From an uncultured Blautia sp. (lineage in GTDB: Bacteria > Bacillota > Clostridia > Lachnospirales > Lachnospiraceae): a stretch of 29,922 nucleotides of DNA. Position 1 is the stretch's first letter; each line of letters begins with the position of its first letter. The notes beneath the pieces were generated by a model, which had not been told where the DNA came from, made no database searches, and worked only from the letters and a program-made list of their open reading frames with translations. The stretch lies in the NCBI GenBank assembly GCA_934364795.1, contig CAKRMK010000038.1, positions 1-29,922 of the forward strand. The letters are read 5' to 3'. The translations under genes and the position numbers were made by a program. Below are positions 16,583 to 25,543 of this stretch, in pieces.

Positions 16583-17347
16583 CTATTTTCCAAGTCCCAG
16601 ACCACCGTCCAGGCTGATGGTCTGTCCGGTTATGTAAGCAGCCTCTTCACTTGCAAGAAAACAGATCAGCTGTGCCAGATCTTCTGCTGTTCCAAGGTGC
16701 CCTGCTGGAATATAAGGAAGAAAAGCTTCTGGATCTGCTTTTCCCTCCCCGATTCCTTCTACACGGGGAATTGCACCTTTAGCAATACAATTCACACATA
16801 TTTTTTCTTTTGCAAGTCTTGCCGCTGCATTTAAAGTCAATGCATTTACAGCACCTTTTGCAACTGCATTACAGAAGCTTCCCTGGCATCCCCCGTGAAT
16901 GCCCTCTACAGATGTCATAAAAATGATCCTGGGAGCTTTGCTTTTTCGAAGATAGGGAAGAGCCGTTTTCATCATTCCAAAGGCCCCGCCAATAAGATGG
17001 GCGGTTTCTTTAATAAGCTCTTCACTTTCCACTTCTTCCATTGCTTTATCTGATCCGGTATCTCCTGTATTGGATATGATCACATCTACAGAGCCGTACT
17101 TTTTTTCCAGTTCTTCATATACCACGGCAGATTCCTCTGCCGGTCCTTCCGGTGTGGCACCTATGGCTTCACACTTTCCCGGAAGTCCCATTTGATTAAT
17201 TTCTTCTACCAGTGCAGCTGCTCTTTGCGCCTGATGGGTTACCATGACCACATTCATACCGCCGGCACATAAGGCTTTCACTGCTGCAACTCCGTCTCCG
17301 GCTGTTGCTCCTGCAAATACACATGTTCTTCCTGCTAATGTCTGCAT
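16583..17347 (-). CDS. SDR family protein with the catalytic Tyr replaced by Asn
   Basis: A 254-residue short-chain dehydrogenase/reductase fold. Seen: the cofactor loop G-ATA-G-D-G at residues 13-19, the SNTG at 92-95 in place of NNAG, Ser146 of the catalytic set, Lys164, and the C-terminal YITGQTISLDGGLGL. In the YxxxK motif the Tyr position is Asn160 (NAVAK), so ordinary proton transfer by Tyr is not possible. AAAGGAG supports the start at 17347; the longer in-frame reading overlaps the upstream hydrolase. It sits 10 bp after the hydrolase and 11 bp before the ceramidase-like gene. It may be a binding or regulatory protein or catalyse a reaction that does not need Tyr. Confidence 0.88.
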   Translation of the reverse strand: MQTLAGRTCVFAGATAGDGVAAVKALCAGGMNVVMVTHQAQRAAALVEEINQMGLPGKCEAIGATPEGPAEESAVVYEELEKKYGSVDVIISNTGDTGSDKAMEEVESEELIKETAHLIGGAFGMMKTALPYLRKSKAPRIIFMTSVEGIHGGCQGSFCNAVAKGAVNALTLNAAARLAKEKICVNCIAKGAIPRVEGIGEGKADPEAFLPYIPAGHLGTAEDLAQLICFLASEEAAYITGQTISLDGGLGLGK

Positions 17348-17357
17348 GTTTACTCCT

Positions 17358-18626
17358 TTAAAATTCTGTAATGCATAACCAGTCTGCCACATAGTCAAAG
17401 CAATTTTTTACAGTATCTCCAAATTCTCCCGGATAGCTCTGTGCATCCTCCTGTGGTGTGAAATTGTGAGAAGCACCTTCCACAAATGCCATGGTTTTAT
17501 TTTCGCTTTTTATATTTTCATAAATCTGTTCTGCTGCAAGGAATTCATAACTTCCTGTCATTCCCATGATCAGCACCGGAACAGACACACCTTTTACATT
17601 TCCGGGGGTACAGCAATAGCTGGAGTCCCAGTCAATTCCATAGATACGGCTTTCATCATAATAAAAACCATTTGTGCGTACTGTTGAATTTGTCAGATAT
17701 GTTCTGACTGTTGATACATTTGTAGCCATTTCATTTACCGTAACCATATTTTTATTAAAATGTGGTTTTCGTCTGGAATAAATGACCTCATTGGTAACAG
17801 ATCCGTCTTTATGAATCAGCGGCCATGGATGGATGGTGTGGCTTAAAAGCCGGATATCCTGTGGAAACATTTTGTTGTTTGGTGCAATCTGAGAACCTCC
17901 TGCAACAATAAACGGCTCATCGTCATCAAATTTTCCTTCCCCTTTTTCGATTTTTTCCAGTCTGTCAAGGGCAAGATTGATCAGCTGCTCATTTCTTGCA
18001 GACTGTGCTTTCTGATAACCTGAAATAAATTCATCTGAATAAGTGGAACCATCTTCTGAAAATCCATTTGCAGGGTCAAATAAATCAAATCCCGGCTTTA
18101 ATCCCCGGCTGGTTTCATTGTCTGTTATGGACGGTTCCAGACTTAAAAGAGTCATCACGCCATTTCCCCAGTTGGAGTCCAGAAACATCACTGCATCAGC
18201 TGCGGGAACTTCTCCAATATCAGATAATTTGATAATCTTATGGTCATCCTGAAAAATTTTTGCACCGTTCTGGGCAACACTCTGGTACGCACTCATAAGC
18301 GTGGCACCGCCGCTGTGTCCAAGAAGGACCAGTTTTTTAATTCCCGGCACATTTTTCAGATATTCCACTGCATTTTTTACATCCAGAATTTTTTTATCCA
18401 AAGTTTCGCAGGATTTCTCCACCTTTGATGCCAGTACGGTAAATCCCCGCTTTGCCAGCTCCGGTGCAGGTACAAACCCGTAATAATCATCATCCGAATG
18501 CATAAGGACAATTCCCACAGAACTTCTTTCGTCTCCATTTACCGGCTCATAAAGGACGCCTCCCATCCTTGTGGGAAGGGAAATATATTTATTTTTTATT
18601 TCAAAATACTGCTTGTTGTATGTCAT
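17358..18626 (-). CDS. Alpha/beta hydrolase (serine esterase-like)
   Basis: A 422-residue cytoplasmic serine hydrolase. The nucleophile elbow is GHSGG (Ser105), following an LVLL strand, and the likely catalytic His is His387 in VEGASHNFTPQ near the C-terminus; between them is a large insertion of about 170 residues with little similarity to known lids. The third triad member is probably an acid after the VPVLIMGMTGSYEF strand. ATG at 18626 is eight bases after AAGGAG; a GTG nine bases earlier overlaps that site and is unlikely. It follows dppF by 42 bp in the same operon, suggesting that it cleaves the compound brought in by the ABC transporter. Substrate unknown. Confidence 0.85.
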   Translation of the reverse strand: MTYNKQYFEIKNKYISLPTRMGGVLYEPVNGDERSSVGIVLMHSDDDYYGFVPAPELAKRGFTVLASKVEKSCETLDKKILDVKNAVEYLKNVPGIKKLVLLGHSGGATLMSAYQSVAQNGAKIFQDDHKIIKLSDIGEVPAADAVMFLDSNWGNGVMTLLSLEPSITDNETSRGLKPGFDLFDPANGFSEDGSTYSDEFISGYQKAQSARNEQLINLALDRLEKIEKGEGKFDDDEPFIVAGGSQIAPNNKMFPQDIRLLSHTIHPWPLIHKDGSVTNEVIYSRRKPHFNKNMVTVNEMATNVSTVRTYLTNSTVRTNGFYYDESRIYGIDWDSSYCCTPGNVKGVSVPVLIMGMTGSYEFLAAEQIYENIKSENKTMAFVEGASHNFTPQEDAQSYPGEFGDTVKNCFDYVADWLCITEF

Positions 18627-18668
18627 TTTGGGCACTCCTTTTTTTAAGTAAAAATAACTTTTTTGCCA

Positions 18669-19619
18669 TCAGTTGATTTCCTTCACTCTGCAACAGGATA
18701 CAAAATGTCCCGGCTCCACCTCCGTAAGTTTCTGCGGCTGTTTACATGCTTCTGTTGCATAAGGACATCTGGCTGCAAAACGGCACCCCGGTTCCGGATC
18801 AATAGGAGAAGTAATCTCACCTTTTAACTGCACCCTTTGCATAGGATGGAAAATATCTGTAGATGGAATGGCTGACAAAAGAGCCTTTGTATAAGGATGC
18901 AGGGTATGTAAAAACAGCTCCTCTGTAGGTGCTTTTTCTACAAGCTGTCCCAGATACATAACACAGATATGATTGGAAATATGACGTACTACTGACAGGT
19001 CATGGGTAACAAACATATAGGCAACACCCATTTTTTCCTGAAGATCCATCAACAGGTTCAAAACCTGTGCCTGAATGGAAACGTCAAGTGCGGAAACCGG
19101 TTCATCACATACAATAAATTCCGGGTTTAACGCAAGTGCCCTTGCAATTCCAACTCTCTGTCTTCTTCCTCCATCCAGCTCATGAGGATAGGACTGTCTT
19201 AAACGCTCATCAATTCCTACCAGCTCCATAAGCCGGTCTGCCTCCGCCTGGATCTCACTTTTTCCATGAAACCTTCCGGAATGTTTCAGAGGCTCTTTGA
19301 TGGTAGATTCAATACGGATTCTGGGATTCAGGCTTGAATATGGATCCTGAAATACGATCTGCATTTTGTCCCGGATCCGGTCCAGTTCTTTTCCTTTTAC
19401 ATGGGTAATGTCCTCTCCGTTTAAGAAAATCTGTCCATCTGTTGGCTCCTGCAGATGAATAATTGTTCTTCCAAGAGTACTTTTTCCACATCCGGATTCT
19501 CCAACAACTCCCAGAGTTTCCCCTTTTTCAATGGTAAAAGAAACATCGTCTACCGCATGATTGATTCCGGTTGGAACCTTAAAATATTTTTTCAGATTTT
19601 TTACTTCAATCAATGACAT
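18669..19619 (-). CDS. Family-5 ABC transporter ATP-binding protein (DppF/OppF type)
   Basis: A 316-residue ATPase of the dipeptide/oligopeptide/nickel importer group. Walker A GESGCGKST near residue 40, Walker B FIVCDEPVSALD, and the C-terminal oligo_HPY region with CRFAARCPYATEAC, whose cysteines are typical of this group. The signature reads HELDGGRRQRVGIARAL, with Asp in place of the usual Ser of LSGGQ; this variant seems common in clostridial DppF proteins, so it is not taken as a defect. The ribosome site lies inside the end of dppD, four bases from its stop. It pairs with DppD as the second ATPase of the complex. Confidence 0.93.
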   Translation of the reverse strand: MSLIEVKNLKKYFKVPTGINHAVDDVSFTIEKGETLGVVGESGCGKSTLGRTIIHLQEPTDGQIFLNGEDITHVKGKELDRIRDKMQIVFQDPYSSLNPRIRIESTIKEPLKHSGRFHGKSEIQAEADRLMELVGIDERLRQSYPHELDGGRRQRVGIARALALNPEFIVCDEPVSALDVSIQAQVLNLLMDLQEKMGVAYMFVTHDLSVVRHISNHICVMYLGQLVEKAPTEELFLHTLHPYTKALLSAIPSTDIFHPMQRVQLKGEITSPIDPEPGCRFAARCPYATEACKQPQKLTEVEPGHFVSCCRVKEIN

Positions 19620-19623
19620 GGCC

Positions 19624-20598
19624 TTATCCCTCCTGCTCCATATTGCAGCAACAGCATAAATGTCCAGGTTCTACTTCAACCGCCGGAATTTCTCCTGATC
19701 TGCATTTTTCTGTTGCTCTTGGACATCTTGGTGCAAACGCACATCCCTTGGGAAGATCTGTAGGATCTGGCAGGGTTCCGGGAATTGGTTTTAACCGTTT
19801 TTCTTTCCCGTTCATACTTGGAAGAGAGGCAAACAGGCCTTTTGTGTATGGATGGGACGGATTTAAGAAAATGGATTTTTTATCTCCATATTCAATGATT
19901 TTTCCTGCATACACAACTGCCACATTGTCGCTTGTCTCTGCAACCACGCCAAGATCATGGGTAATCAGAATCATAGAGGTATTGTATTTTTTCTTCAGAT
20001 CTTTGATCAGATCCAGTACCTGTGCCTGAATGGTCACATCAAGTGCTGTAGTTGGCTCATCTGCCAGAAGTAAAAGAGGATTGCAGGCAAGTGCCATGGC
20101 AATCACCACTCGCTGCTTCATACCGCCGGAAAATTCAAAAGGATACTCCACGCTTCTCTCTTTTGCGATTCCTACCATTTCCAGCATTTCCTTTGCTTTT
20201 TCTTCTGCCTGTTTTTTGTCATAATCATTGTGAAGCAAAAGGCCTTCCATGATCTGTTCTCCAACTGTCATAAGCGGATTCAAAGCAGTCATAGGATCCT
20301 GGAAGATCATTGCGATTTTCTTTCCACGGATATCCAGCATTTTGTGCTCCGGCATACTTAAAAGCTCTTCGCCGTCCAGCCATACCTCACCACCCAGAAT
20401 TTTTGCCGGCGGATTTGGCAAAATTCCAAGAATTGCTTTTGCAATCGTAGTTTTTCCTGCTCCTGTTTCTCCTACCAGGGCAAGAGTTTCTCCTTTTTTC
20501 ATGTCAAATGAAATTTTATTAACAGCTTGTACAACTTTTTTTCTGGAGGTATAGATTACTTCCAGATCACGTACAGAAAGGAAGTTGTCTGCATTCAT
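19624..20598 (-). CDS. Family-5 ABC transporter ATP-binding protein (DppD/OppD type)
   Basis: A 324-residue ATPase, first of the pair. Walker A GETGAGKTT near residue 41, signature EFSGGMKQRVVIAMAL, Walker B LLLADEPTTALD, then the oligo_HPY extension with CAFAPRCPRATEKC. The motif ATALD-VTIQAQVL and the M in FSGGMKQR are standard for DppD/OppD. AAGGAGG precedes the ATG; the gap from the DppC stop is 15 bp. No operon-internal promoter or terminator is visible on either side. Confidence 0.94.
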   Translation of the reverse strand: MNADNFLSVRDLEVIYTSRKKVVQAVNKISFDMKKGETLALVGETGAGKTTIAKAILGILPNPPAKILGGEVWLDGEELLSMPEHKMLDIRGKKIAMIFQDPMTALNPLMTVGEQIMEGLLLHNDYDKKQAEEKAKEMLEMVGIAKERSVEYPFEFSGGMKQRVVIAMALACNPLLLLADEPTTALDVTIQAQVLDLIKDLKKKYNTSMILITHDLGVVAETSDNVAVVYAGKIIEYGDKKSIFLNPSHPYTKGLFASLPSMNGKEKRLKPIPGTLPDPTDLPKGCAFAPRCPRATEKCRSGEIPAVEVEPGHLCCCCNMEQEG

Positions 20599-20613
20599 CT
20601 TTTTTCCTCCTTA

Positions 20614-21504
20614 TTATTTACGCAGTTTCGGGTCAAGGGCATCACGCAGTCCATCACCGATCAGGTTAATTGCAAGTACCGTAAGAGCAATGATAAGTCC
20701 CGGGAACATAATCAGATATGGATAATTTAAAATATGGCTTCTTGCATCTGCAAGCATTGCACCCCACTCCGGTGTAGGAGGCTGTACCCCAAGTCCGATA
20801 TAGGAAAGGGCTGCTGCCATGGTAATTGTCATTCCAATTCCCATAGTTGCATCTACAATAACCGGCGAAATAACATTTGGAAGAAGATGGCGGAACATAA
20901 TGCTTATTTTGGAACATTTGATGGATTCAGCCGCTTCCAGGTACTCTTTTGATCTCTCTGATAAAATCTGGCCACGGATCAGGCGCACACCAATAGGGAC
21001 ATTTCCAACAGAAAGTGCAAGAACTGTATTAAAAAATCCACTTCCAAGAACTGCGGAAATCAAAATACACAAAAGGATGCTTGGCAGGGATGACCAGATA
21101 TCCATAATTCTCATAATAATAGTTTCTACTTTTCCACCAAAATAACCGGCTATACTTCCGATAATAGTACCTACAAAGGAACCGAATATTGCAGCACAAA
21201 GGCCTAATGCCAGGGAATATCTTCCCCCATAGAGAAGTCTGGTAAACAGATCTCTTCCCATTCCGTCTGTGCCGCAAATGTGCTGTCTGCTTGGTCCTTT
21301 AAACATATTCTGAAGATCCATCTCGTTTACGCCATAGGGAGCGATTACAGGGGCAAAAATACAGGCAAGACAGATAATTGCAAGAAGGATGACACCTACT
21401 CTCGCACCTGGATTTTCCCACACTCTTTGCATGGTTTCTGCAAAAAGAGAGGTTTTCTGGGCTTTCATATAATTGTCATAGGCCCCTTTTTTTCTTAATT
21501 TCAT
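20614..21504 (-). CDS. Family-5 ABC transporter permease (DppC type)
   Basis: A 296-residue permease with about six helices and the cytoplasmic N-terminal extension usual for DppC/OppC. Seen: GTDGMGRDLFTRLLYGGRYSL at the usual place before the transport domain (family hallmark), the EAA-type loop in YLEAAESIKCSKISIMFRHL, and LSYIGLGVQPPTPEWGAML near the end. Its ATG overlaps the stop of dppB (ATGA), so the two permeases are made in equal amounts. Confidence 0.95.
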   Translation of the reverse strand: MKLRKKGAYDNYMKAQKTSLFAETMQRVWENPGARVGVILLAIICLACIFAPVIAPYGVNEMDLQNMFKGPSRQHICGTDGMGRDLFTRLLYGGRYSLALGLCAAIFGSFVGTIIGSIAGYFGGKVETIIMRIMDIWSSLPSILLCILISAVLGSGFFNTVLALSVGNVPIGVRLIRGQILSERSKEYLEAAESIKCSKISIMFRHLLPNVISPVIVDATMGIGMTITMAAALSYIGLGVQPPTPEWGAMLADARSHILNYPYLIMFPGLIIALTVLAINLIGDGLRDALDPKLRK

Positions 21505-22457
21505 TTCTTCCGTGCCCCCTTTCTGGCATTGGAATACTGTGCTTTGATTCTCGGGTCAACAAATGCATAAACCAGGTCTACCAGTAACATGGCAATTGCC
21601 GTAAATACTGCGAAAAATAATACACAGGAACGTACTACCGGATAATCTCTGGAATTAATTGCAGTCAGAAGGTACAGTCCGATTCCCGGTACTGAAAATA
21701 CACTTTCAATAACAGCTGAACCAGCTACAATACGTGCAAAACCATTTCCAATAGAAGTGATAATCGGCATCAGAGCATTTGGAAGCATGTGATTGAAAAT
21801 AACCTTCTTTTCCTTCTGGCCCTTTGCACGGGCTGTGGTAATGTAATCTTCACGGAAAACACCAAGCATGCTGGCTCTTGTCTGTCTGGCATTTACTGCA
21901 ATACCGCCAAGTGCACTGCATATAATTGGCATAATGTAGTACTGGGGGCCCCCGATTCCATATGCAGGAAGCCATCCAAGCTTTGCAGAAAACAGTAAGA
22001 TCAGCATTAATGCAACCCAGAAATCAGGACATGAAATAAATACCATTGCAATTCCCATTGTAAGAGAATCCTGCCATTTGCCTTCATGTGTTGCTGCAAA
22101 AATTCCCATTAAAAGACCAATCACCAGGTTTAAAATCATTGCGGAAAGTCCGATGATAATAGTTCTTGGAAGACGTACCATCATTTCCTGTACAACCGGT
22201 TTGTTATAGACCCAGGAGGTTCCAAGGTCAAAATGAAGAAATGTATCACTGAAATAAGTGCCAAGCTGCTGCCAGTAAGACTTGTCAAGCCCCATAATAT
22301 GTCTTAGGTTTTCTACTTCTTCTGCAGTAGCACTTCCTCCTGCGATCAGCTTTGCCGGATCACCGGGAGTAAAATAAAGAATCGTGAATATGATAAATGA
22401 CGTTCCAAGGACGATCACGATCATCCACAACAGTCTTTTTAAGATATATTTTCCCAT
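21501..22457 (-). CDS. Family-5 ABC transporter permease (DppB type)
   Basis: A 318-residue permease with six predicted helices. The start MGKYILKRLLWMIVIVLGTS, the F-TPGDPAKLIAGG loop after helix 1, the EAA-type loop DYITTARAKGQKEKKVIFNH, and ESVFSVPGIG are typical of DppB/OppB. With DppC it forms the membrane channel. A 184-bp gap containing a strong hairpin separates it from the binding-protein gene, which probably allows more binding protein than permease to be made. Confidence 0.95.
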   Translation of the reverse strand: MGKYILKRLLWMIVIVLGTSFIIFTILYFTPGDPAKLIAGGSATAEEVENLRHIMGLDKSYWQQLGTYFSDTFLHFDLGTSWVYNKPVVQEMMVRLPRTIIIGLSAMILNLVIGLLMGIFAATHEGKWQDSLTMGIAMVFISCPDFWVALMLILLFSAKLGWLPAYGIGGPQYYIMPIICSALGGIAVNARQTRASMLGVFREDYITTARAKGQKEKKVIFNHMLPNALMPIITSIGNGFARIVAGSAVIESVFSVPGIGLYLLTAINSRDYPVVRSCVLFFAVFTAIAMLLVDLVYAFVDPRIKAQYSNARKGARKK

Positions 22458-22537
22458 ATTGAATCTCCATTACATTATATACAAAAGAATCCCGTGCCTT
22501 ATCTGGTAAGATATACAGCATAACCTGTGGAAAAGCA

Positions 22538-22582
22538 GCCCGGATAAAGACAGCTTTTTGGCTTTTGCATCTGTATCCGGGC
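22538..22582 (-). other. Stable hairpin between the binding protein and dppB
   Basis: GCCCGGATA pairs perfectly with TATCCGGGC and the stem can extend with AGA/TCT past one mismatch. There is no T run directly after it, so it fits an RNA-stability or partial-termination element protecting the 3' end of the binding-protein message, as is common in ABC operons. Confidence 0.6.
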
Positions 22583-22641
22583 AAACAATGTCACAAATTA
22601 AATTTTACAGATCCTGAAAATATTTTCTGGCTATTTTTACA

Positions 22642-24252
22642 TTAATCCAGATAATAATCACATGCACCAGCACGGAGGAATTCGTTTTCACGGTAAACAA
22701 GATTTGCAAAATCTTCGCTGTATACAGCGTTCATTGCTGTTGTAGTTAATGCACAGTAGTATCCATTTTCCAGAATGTAATCATGCATTGCGTCCATGTT
22801 TTCGCTTGTATGTCCTTCCAGTGAAGTACAGGTAACCAGGTAATCCTGCAGAGTCTCGTCATGAATGTATGCCATATTGTAGTCTGTTCCAAATTCGTTG
22901 TAGTTTGTGAAACGGTTCCATTCACCAACCTGGCATCCACCACCTGCATTTGTGATCAGAAGATCCCATTTAGTTGGATCAAGGCTGTCATTCTGTGCAA
23001 GAGCTTCATCCTCTGCATTGATTTCTACATTGATTCCAATATTCAGAAGAAGTGTCTGGATCATAGTCATCATATTTTTGTCAATTTCACTGCTGGATCC
23101 AAGGATTGTAACTGTCTCACCATTGTAAGAGGACTGTGAAAGGTATTCCTGGGCTTTTTCCGGATCATAAACAGACATATAGTTGTTGTCTGCTGATTCC
23201 CATTCTGTATTGTAGTCAGGGAAAAATGGGGTTCCAAGTGCATTTGCCGGAAGAACGGTTCCTGCTACTGTAGCAATGGCATTGTTGTCAATTCCGTAGT
23301 AAACTGCTTTTCTAAGATTTACATCACTCATCGGACTGTTTTCTGCATTATTTCCCATTAAAACACGAAGTCCGCTTCCCTGTGTTACATAAACATCATC
23401 ACCGTCTGCGTACTGTCCGCCGTCCTGGAAATCTGCAATGTTTTCAGCAGGTACATATTCAGAATACTGGATCTGACCTGTGCTTAATGCGATTACATGC
23501 TGGGAGGTCTCTGCAATAATGTCATACTCGATGGTCTGTACATTTGCTTCATGTTCCGGATCACGAAGTTCGTCTGTCTGCCAGTAATCATCATTTGCTT
23601 CCAGAACAACCTTGCTTCCTACTGTGTATTCTGCAACTTTATATGGGCCTGTTGCCACAGGTGCTTCGTGGAAGTTTCCTTCTTCATAGGCCTTCTGTGA
23701 GAAGATAGGAGTACGGCACCATGGCCATTCCAGATCTCCGATTCCATCAATCGGGGATGTCCAGGTAAATTCTACTGTATAGTCATCAATTGCTTTTACG
23801 CTTTCAAATTTGTCGTATTTCAGTGCTTTTCCTGCATCTACCAGTGTATTAATAGAGAAAACAACATCCTGGGCTGTGATGTTATTGCCGTCTGTATCTT
23901 TGATATAATCGTACAGCTCTACCTGCCAGTGAAGGTCATCCACTTCTGTATAGCCTTTCGCAAGGATGGGAACATAATCGTTGTCGCGATAATCAAATAA
24001 GGTTTCATAGAAATTATAGTTTACATACAGAAGGCTGTTGTCACCACCTGTATTTTCCGGAGCCAGATCTTTCGGATCACTTATCAGACCAATGCTTATC
24101 TTGTCATAACGCTCATCGCTGTTTGCTGTGGATTTTCTGGAAGTATCAATCTGCGGTGCCCCATTGTCTTCTGCCATTGCTGTTACTGTCATACTGCCAG
24201 CCAGCATTGCTGCTGTAAGTGTAAGTCCCAATACCTTATGTAGTTTCTTCAT
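22642..24252 (-). CDS. Family-5 extracellular solute-binding protein (DppA-like), no lipobox
   Basis: A 536-residue SBP_bac_5 protein that delivers the substrate to DppBCDF. It has a signal peptide (MKKLHKVLGLTLTAAMLAGS... ending TAMA) but no cysteine near the cleavage site, unusual for a monoderm binding protein. The mature part shows the family pattern: YNFYETLFDYRDNDYVPILAKGY split over about residues 70-95, DVVFSINTLVDAGKA, and VNLRKAVYYGID. The acidic mature sequence suits an extracellular protein. Start chosen by AAAGGAG before ATG at 24252. It is the first gene of the operon ending at 15318 and is preceded by a LysR-type site and promoter. The family covers peptides, glycosides, opines and other small molecules, so the ligand is open. 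Confidence 0.92.
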   Translation of the reverse strand: MKKLHKVLGLTLTAAMLAGSMTVTAMAEDNGAPQIDTSRKSTANSDERYDKISIGLISDPKDLAPENTGGDNSLLYVNYNFYETLFDYRDNDYVPILAKGYTEVDDLHWQVELYDYIKDTDGNNITAQDVVFSINTLVDAGKALKYDKFESVKAIDDYTVEFTWTSPIDGIGDLEWPWCRTPIFSQKAYEEGNFHEAPVATGPYKVAEYTVGSKVVLEANDDYWQTDELRDPEHEANVQTIEYDIIAETSQHVIALSTGQIQYSEYVPAENIADFQDGGQYADGDDVYVTQGSGLRVLMGNNAENSPMSDVNLRKAVYYGIDNNAIATVAGTVLPANALGTPFFPDYNTEWESADNNYMSVYDPEKAQEYLSQSSYNGETVTILGSSSEIDKNMMTMIQTLLLNIGINVEINAEDEALAQNDSLDPTKWDLLITNAGGGCQVGEWNRFTNYNEFGTDYNMAYIHDETLQDYLVTCTSLEGHTSENMDAMHDYILENGYYCALTTTAMNAVYSEDFANLVYRENEFLRAGACDYYLD

Positions 24253-24395
24253 ATGAATTCTTCTCCTTTTCTTTTCTCGTATCCCTTCGTCCAATCCAGA
24301 TGCGGCCATTCCTGAATCTGGACATTTTTCACATTTCTTTTTTTGCTATAGCATTTTCTGACTCGTCATTTTGTATATCTCTTGTTGATAATTGC

Positions 24396-24424
24396 ATTAT
24401 ACGTTATGCTATTTAAACAAGCAA
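24396..24424 (-). promoter_or_regulatory. Promoter of the binding-protein/dpp/hydrolase operon
   Basis: TTGCTT (24419-24424), 17-bp spacer, TATAAT (24396-24401) on the minus strand. The same -35 sequence and spacing recur at the amidohydrolase and tannase-like promoters. Confidence 0.8.
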
Positions 24425-24441
24425 TCCAAGTTAAATGAACT

Positions 24442-24463
24442 TTTATGCGTAAAATGCATAAAT
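24442..24463 (-). promoter_or_regulatory. LysR-type operator, site 1
   Basis: Perfect inverted repeat TTTATGC-N7-GCATAAA with a T-N11-A core, ending 17 bp before the -35 box, so centred near -65. It matches site 2 (26776-26797) at 21 of 22 positions. Confidence 0.75.
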
Positions 24464-24466
24464 AGT

Positions 24467-24506
24467 AAAAAAAATCTCCGCAAAGCAGAAGACAGCTTAC
24501 GGAGAT
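24467..24506 (-). terminator. Terminator of the LysR gene
   Basis: ATCTCCGTAAGC pairs with GCTTTGCGGAGAT around a short loop and is followed by eight T on the minus strand. It separates the regulator from the operon it probably controls. Confidence 0.85.
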
Positions 24507-24579
24507 ACTAATATTTCTTTTATTTTCAAATTGCGGGAATGATTTTAGGGCACGCTCTACAGCCTGTTTGAAAAATGTT

Positions 24580-25485
24580 CTAGGTTTCATCCACTGTTTT
24601 GTTTTCCTTCGCATAATTTTGTACATAACCAAGAAAACTTTTCAGCGGATCAGCTATCTTTTTCTGTTTTGGATAAACAAGACAAATGCTGGTGGTGACA
24701 TAGGGAACTACATCCACAAGTACCACATCATCATGTACAAGCCCGGAAATCGGTCTTTTTGTAAGCAGGGCGACTCCCATCCCCTTCGCAACAAGGTCAA
24801 TAAGATTCTCACCCCTAAGTCCGGTAAACGCCACGTTAGGCTCAAATCCTGCTTCCCGGCAGGCATTGGCACAGATTGTGTACATAGTGGTATTCTTATT
24901 CAGGAACAAAAAGGGCTCATCTTTGATCTCCTCCAGAGACAGATATTCTCTTTTTGCCAGGGGATGTGCAGCCGGAAGTACAGCCACCAGATGATCGGTA
25001 GTAAACGGAATCTTGTTGAATCCGTCAAACAGCCCGTCCTTATCACGTACAAAACCACATTCACACTTCTCCTCCAGAAGCAACTGCAAAGTCTGGGAAG
25101 AGTCTGCTTCCAGTATGTTCAGCTTATATCTGGGATTGGCAACCTTAAAGCCTGCAAGAACATCTGTAATATTGTAACGTACCATAGACGGAATAGAAGC
25201 AACTGTAATAGCAGAGGAAATGCCGCTTAAATAGCTTTGAAGTACGTTTTCATACTCTTCCTGGATCTTCACCATCTGTTTTGCATAGGGAAGAAAAGCC
25301 TGTCCGAACCCATTTAGAGATACCTTCCTGGTGGTGCGGTCAAATAATGGAGCACCAAGATCTGTCTCAATACTTTTGATATGTCTTGATAGCGATGACT
25401 GGGCGATAAACAATGTATCTGCTGCTTCCAGATAATTTCCTGTTTCTGCCAGGACTACAAACTCACGTATGTAGCTTAATTCCAT
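24580..25485 (-). CDS. LysR family transcriptional regulator, probable activator of the surrounding locus
   Basis: A 301-residue LTTR of standard length. The N-terminal helix-turn-helix (ETGNYLEAADTLFIAQSSLS, about residues 15-35, then RHIKSIE) is clear, and the LysR substrate domain fills residues 90-300. LTTRs bind T-N11-A sites near -65 and activate when a pathway ligand binds. Such sites lie before the binding-protein operon, the amidohydrolase and the tannase-like gene, all within 4 kb of this gene, so it is the natural regulator of all three (inference). GGGAGGTG precedes the start. A weaker site overlaps its own promoter region. It reads in the same direction as the operon, with a terminator between. 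Confidence 0.93.
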   Translation of the reverse strand: MELSYIREFVVLAETGNYLEAADTLFIAQSSLSRHIKSIETDLGAPLFDRTTRKVSLNGFGQAFLPYAKQMVKIQEEYENVLQSYLSGISSAITVASIPSMVRYNITDVLAGFKVANPRYKLNILEADSSQTLQLLLEEKCECGFVRDKDGLFDGFNKIPFTTDHLVAVLPAAHPLAKREYLSLEEIKDEPFLFLNKNTTMYTICANACREAGFEPNVAFTGLRGENLIDLVAKGMGVALLTKRPISGLVHDDVVLVDVVPYVTTSICLVYPKQKKIADPLKSFLGYVQNYAKENKTVDET

Positions 25486-25521
25486 AATCTGCCATTCACC
25501 TCCCTTTCAACATCTCTGAAA

Positions 25522-25543
25522 TTTATCTTTATTTTAGCATAAA
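25522..25543. promoter_or_regulatory. Possible LysR autoregulatory site
   Basis: TTTATCT-N8-GCATAAA, a weaker version (one base longer spacer) of the sites at the target promoters. On the minus strand it overlaps an extended -10-like TGCTAAAAT, which would fit repression of the LysR gene by its own product. Confidence 0.4.

Noticed and set aside
18669..19619. DppF inactivated by Asp in its ABC signature
   Set aside because: LDGGRRQ occurs in otherwise normal clostridial DppF proteins as far as I recall, and the Walker motifs are intact.
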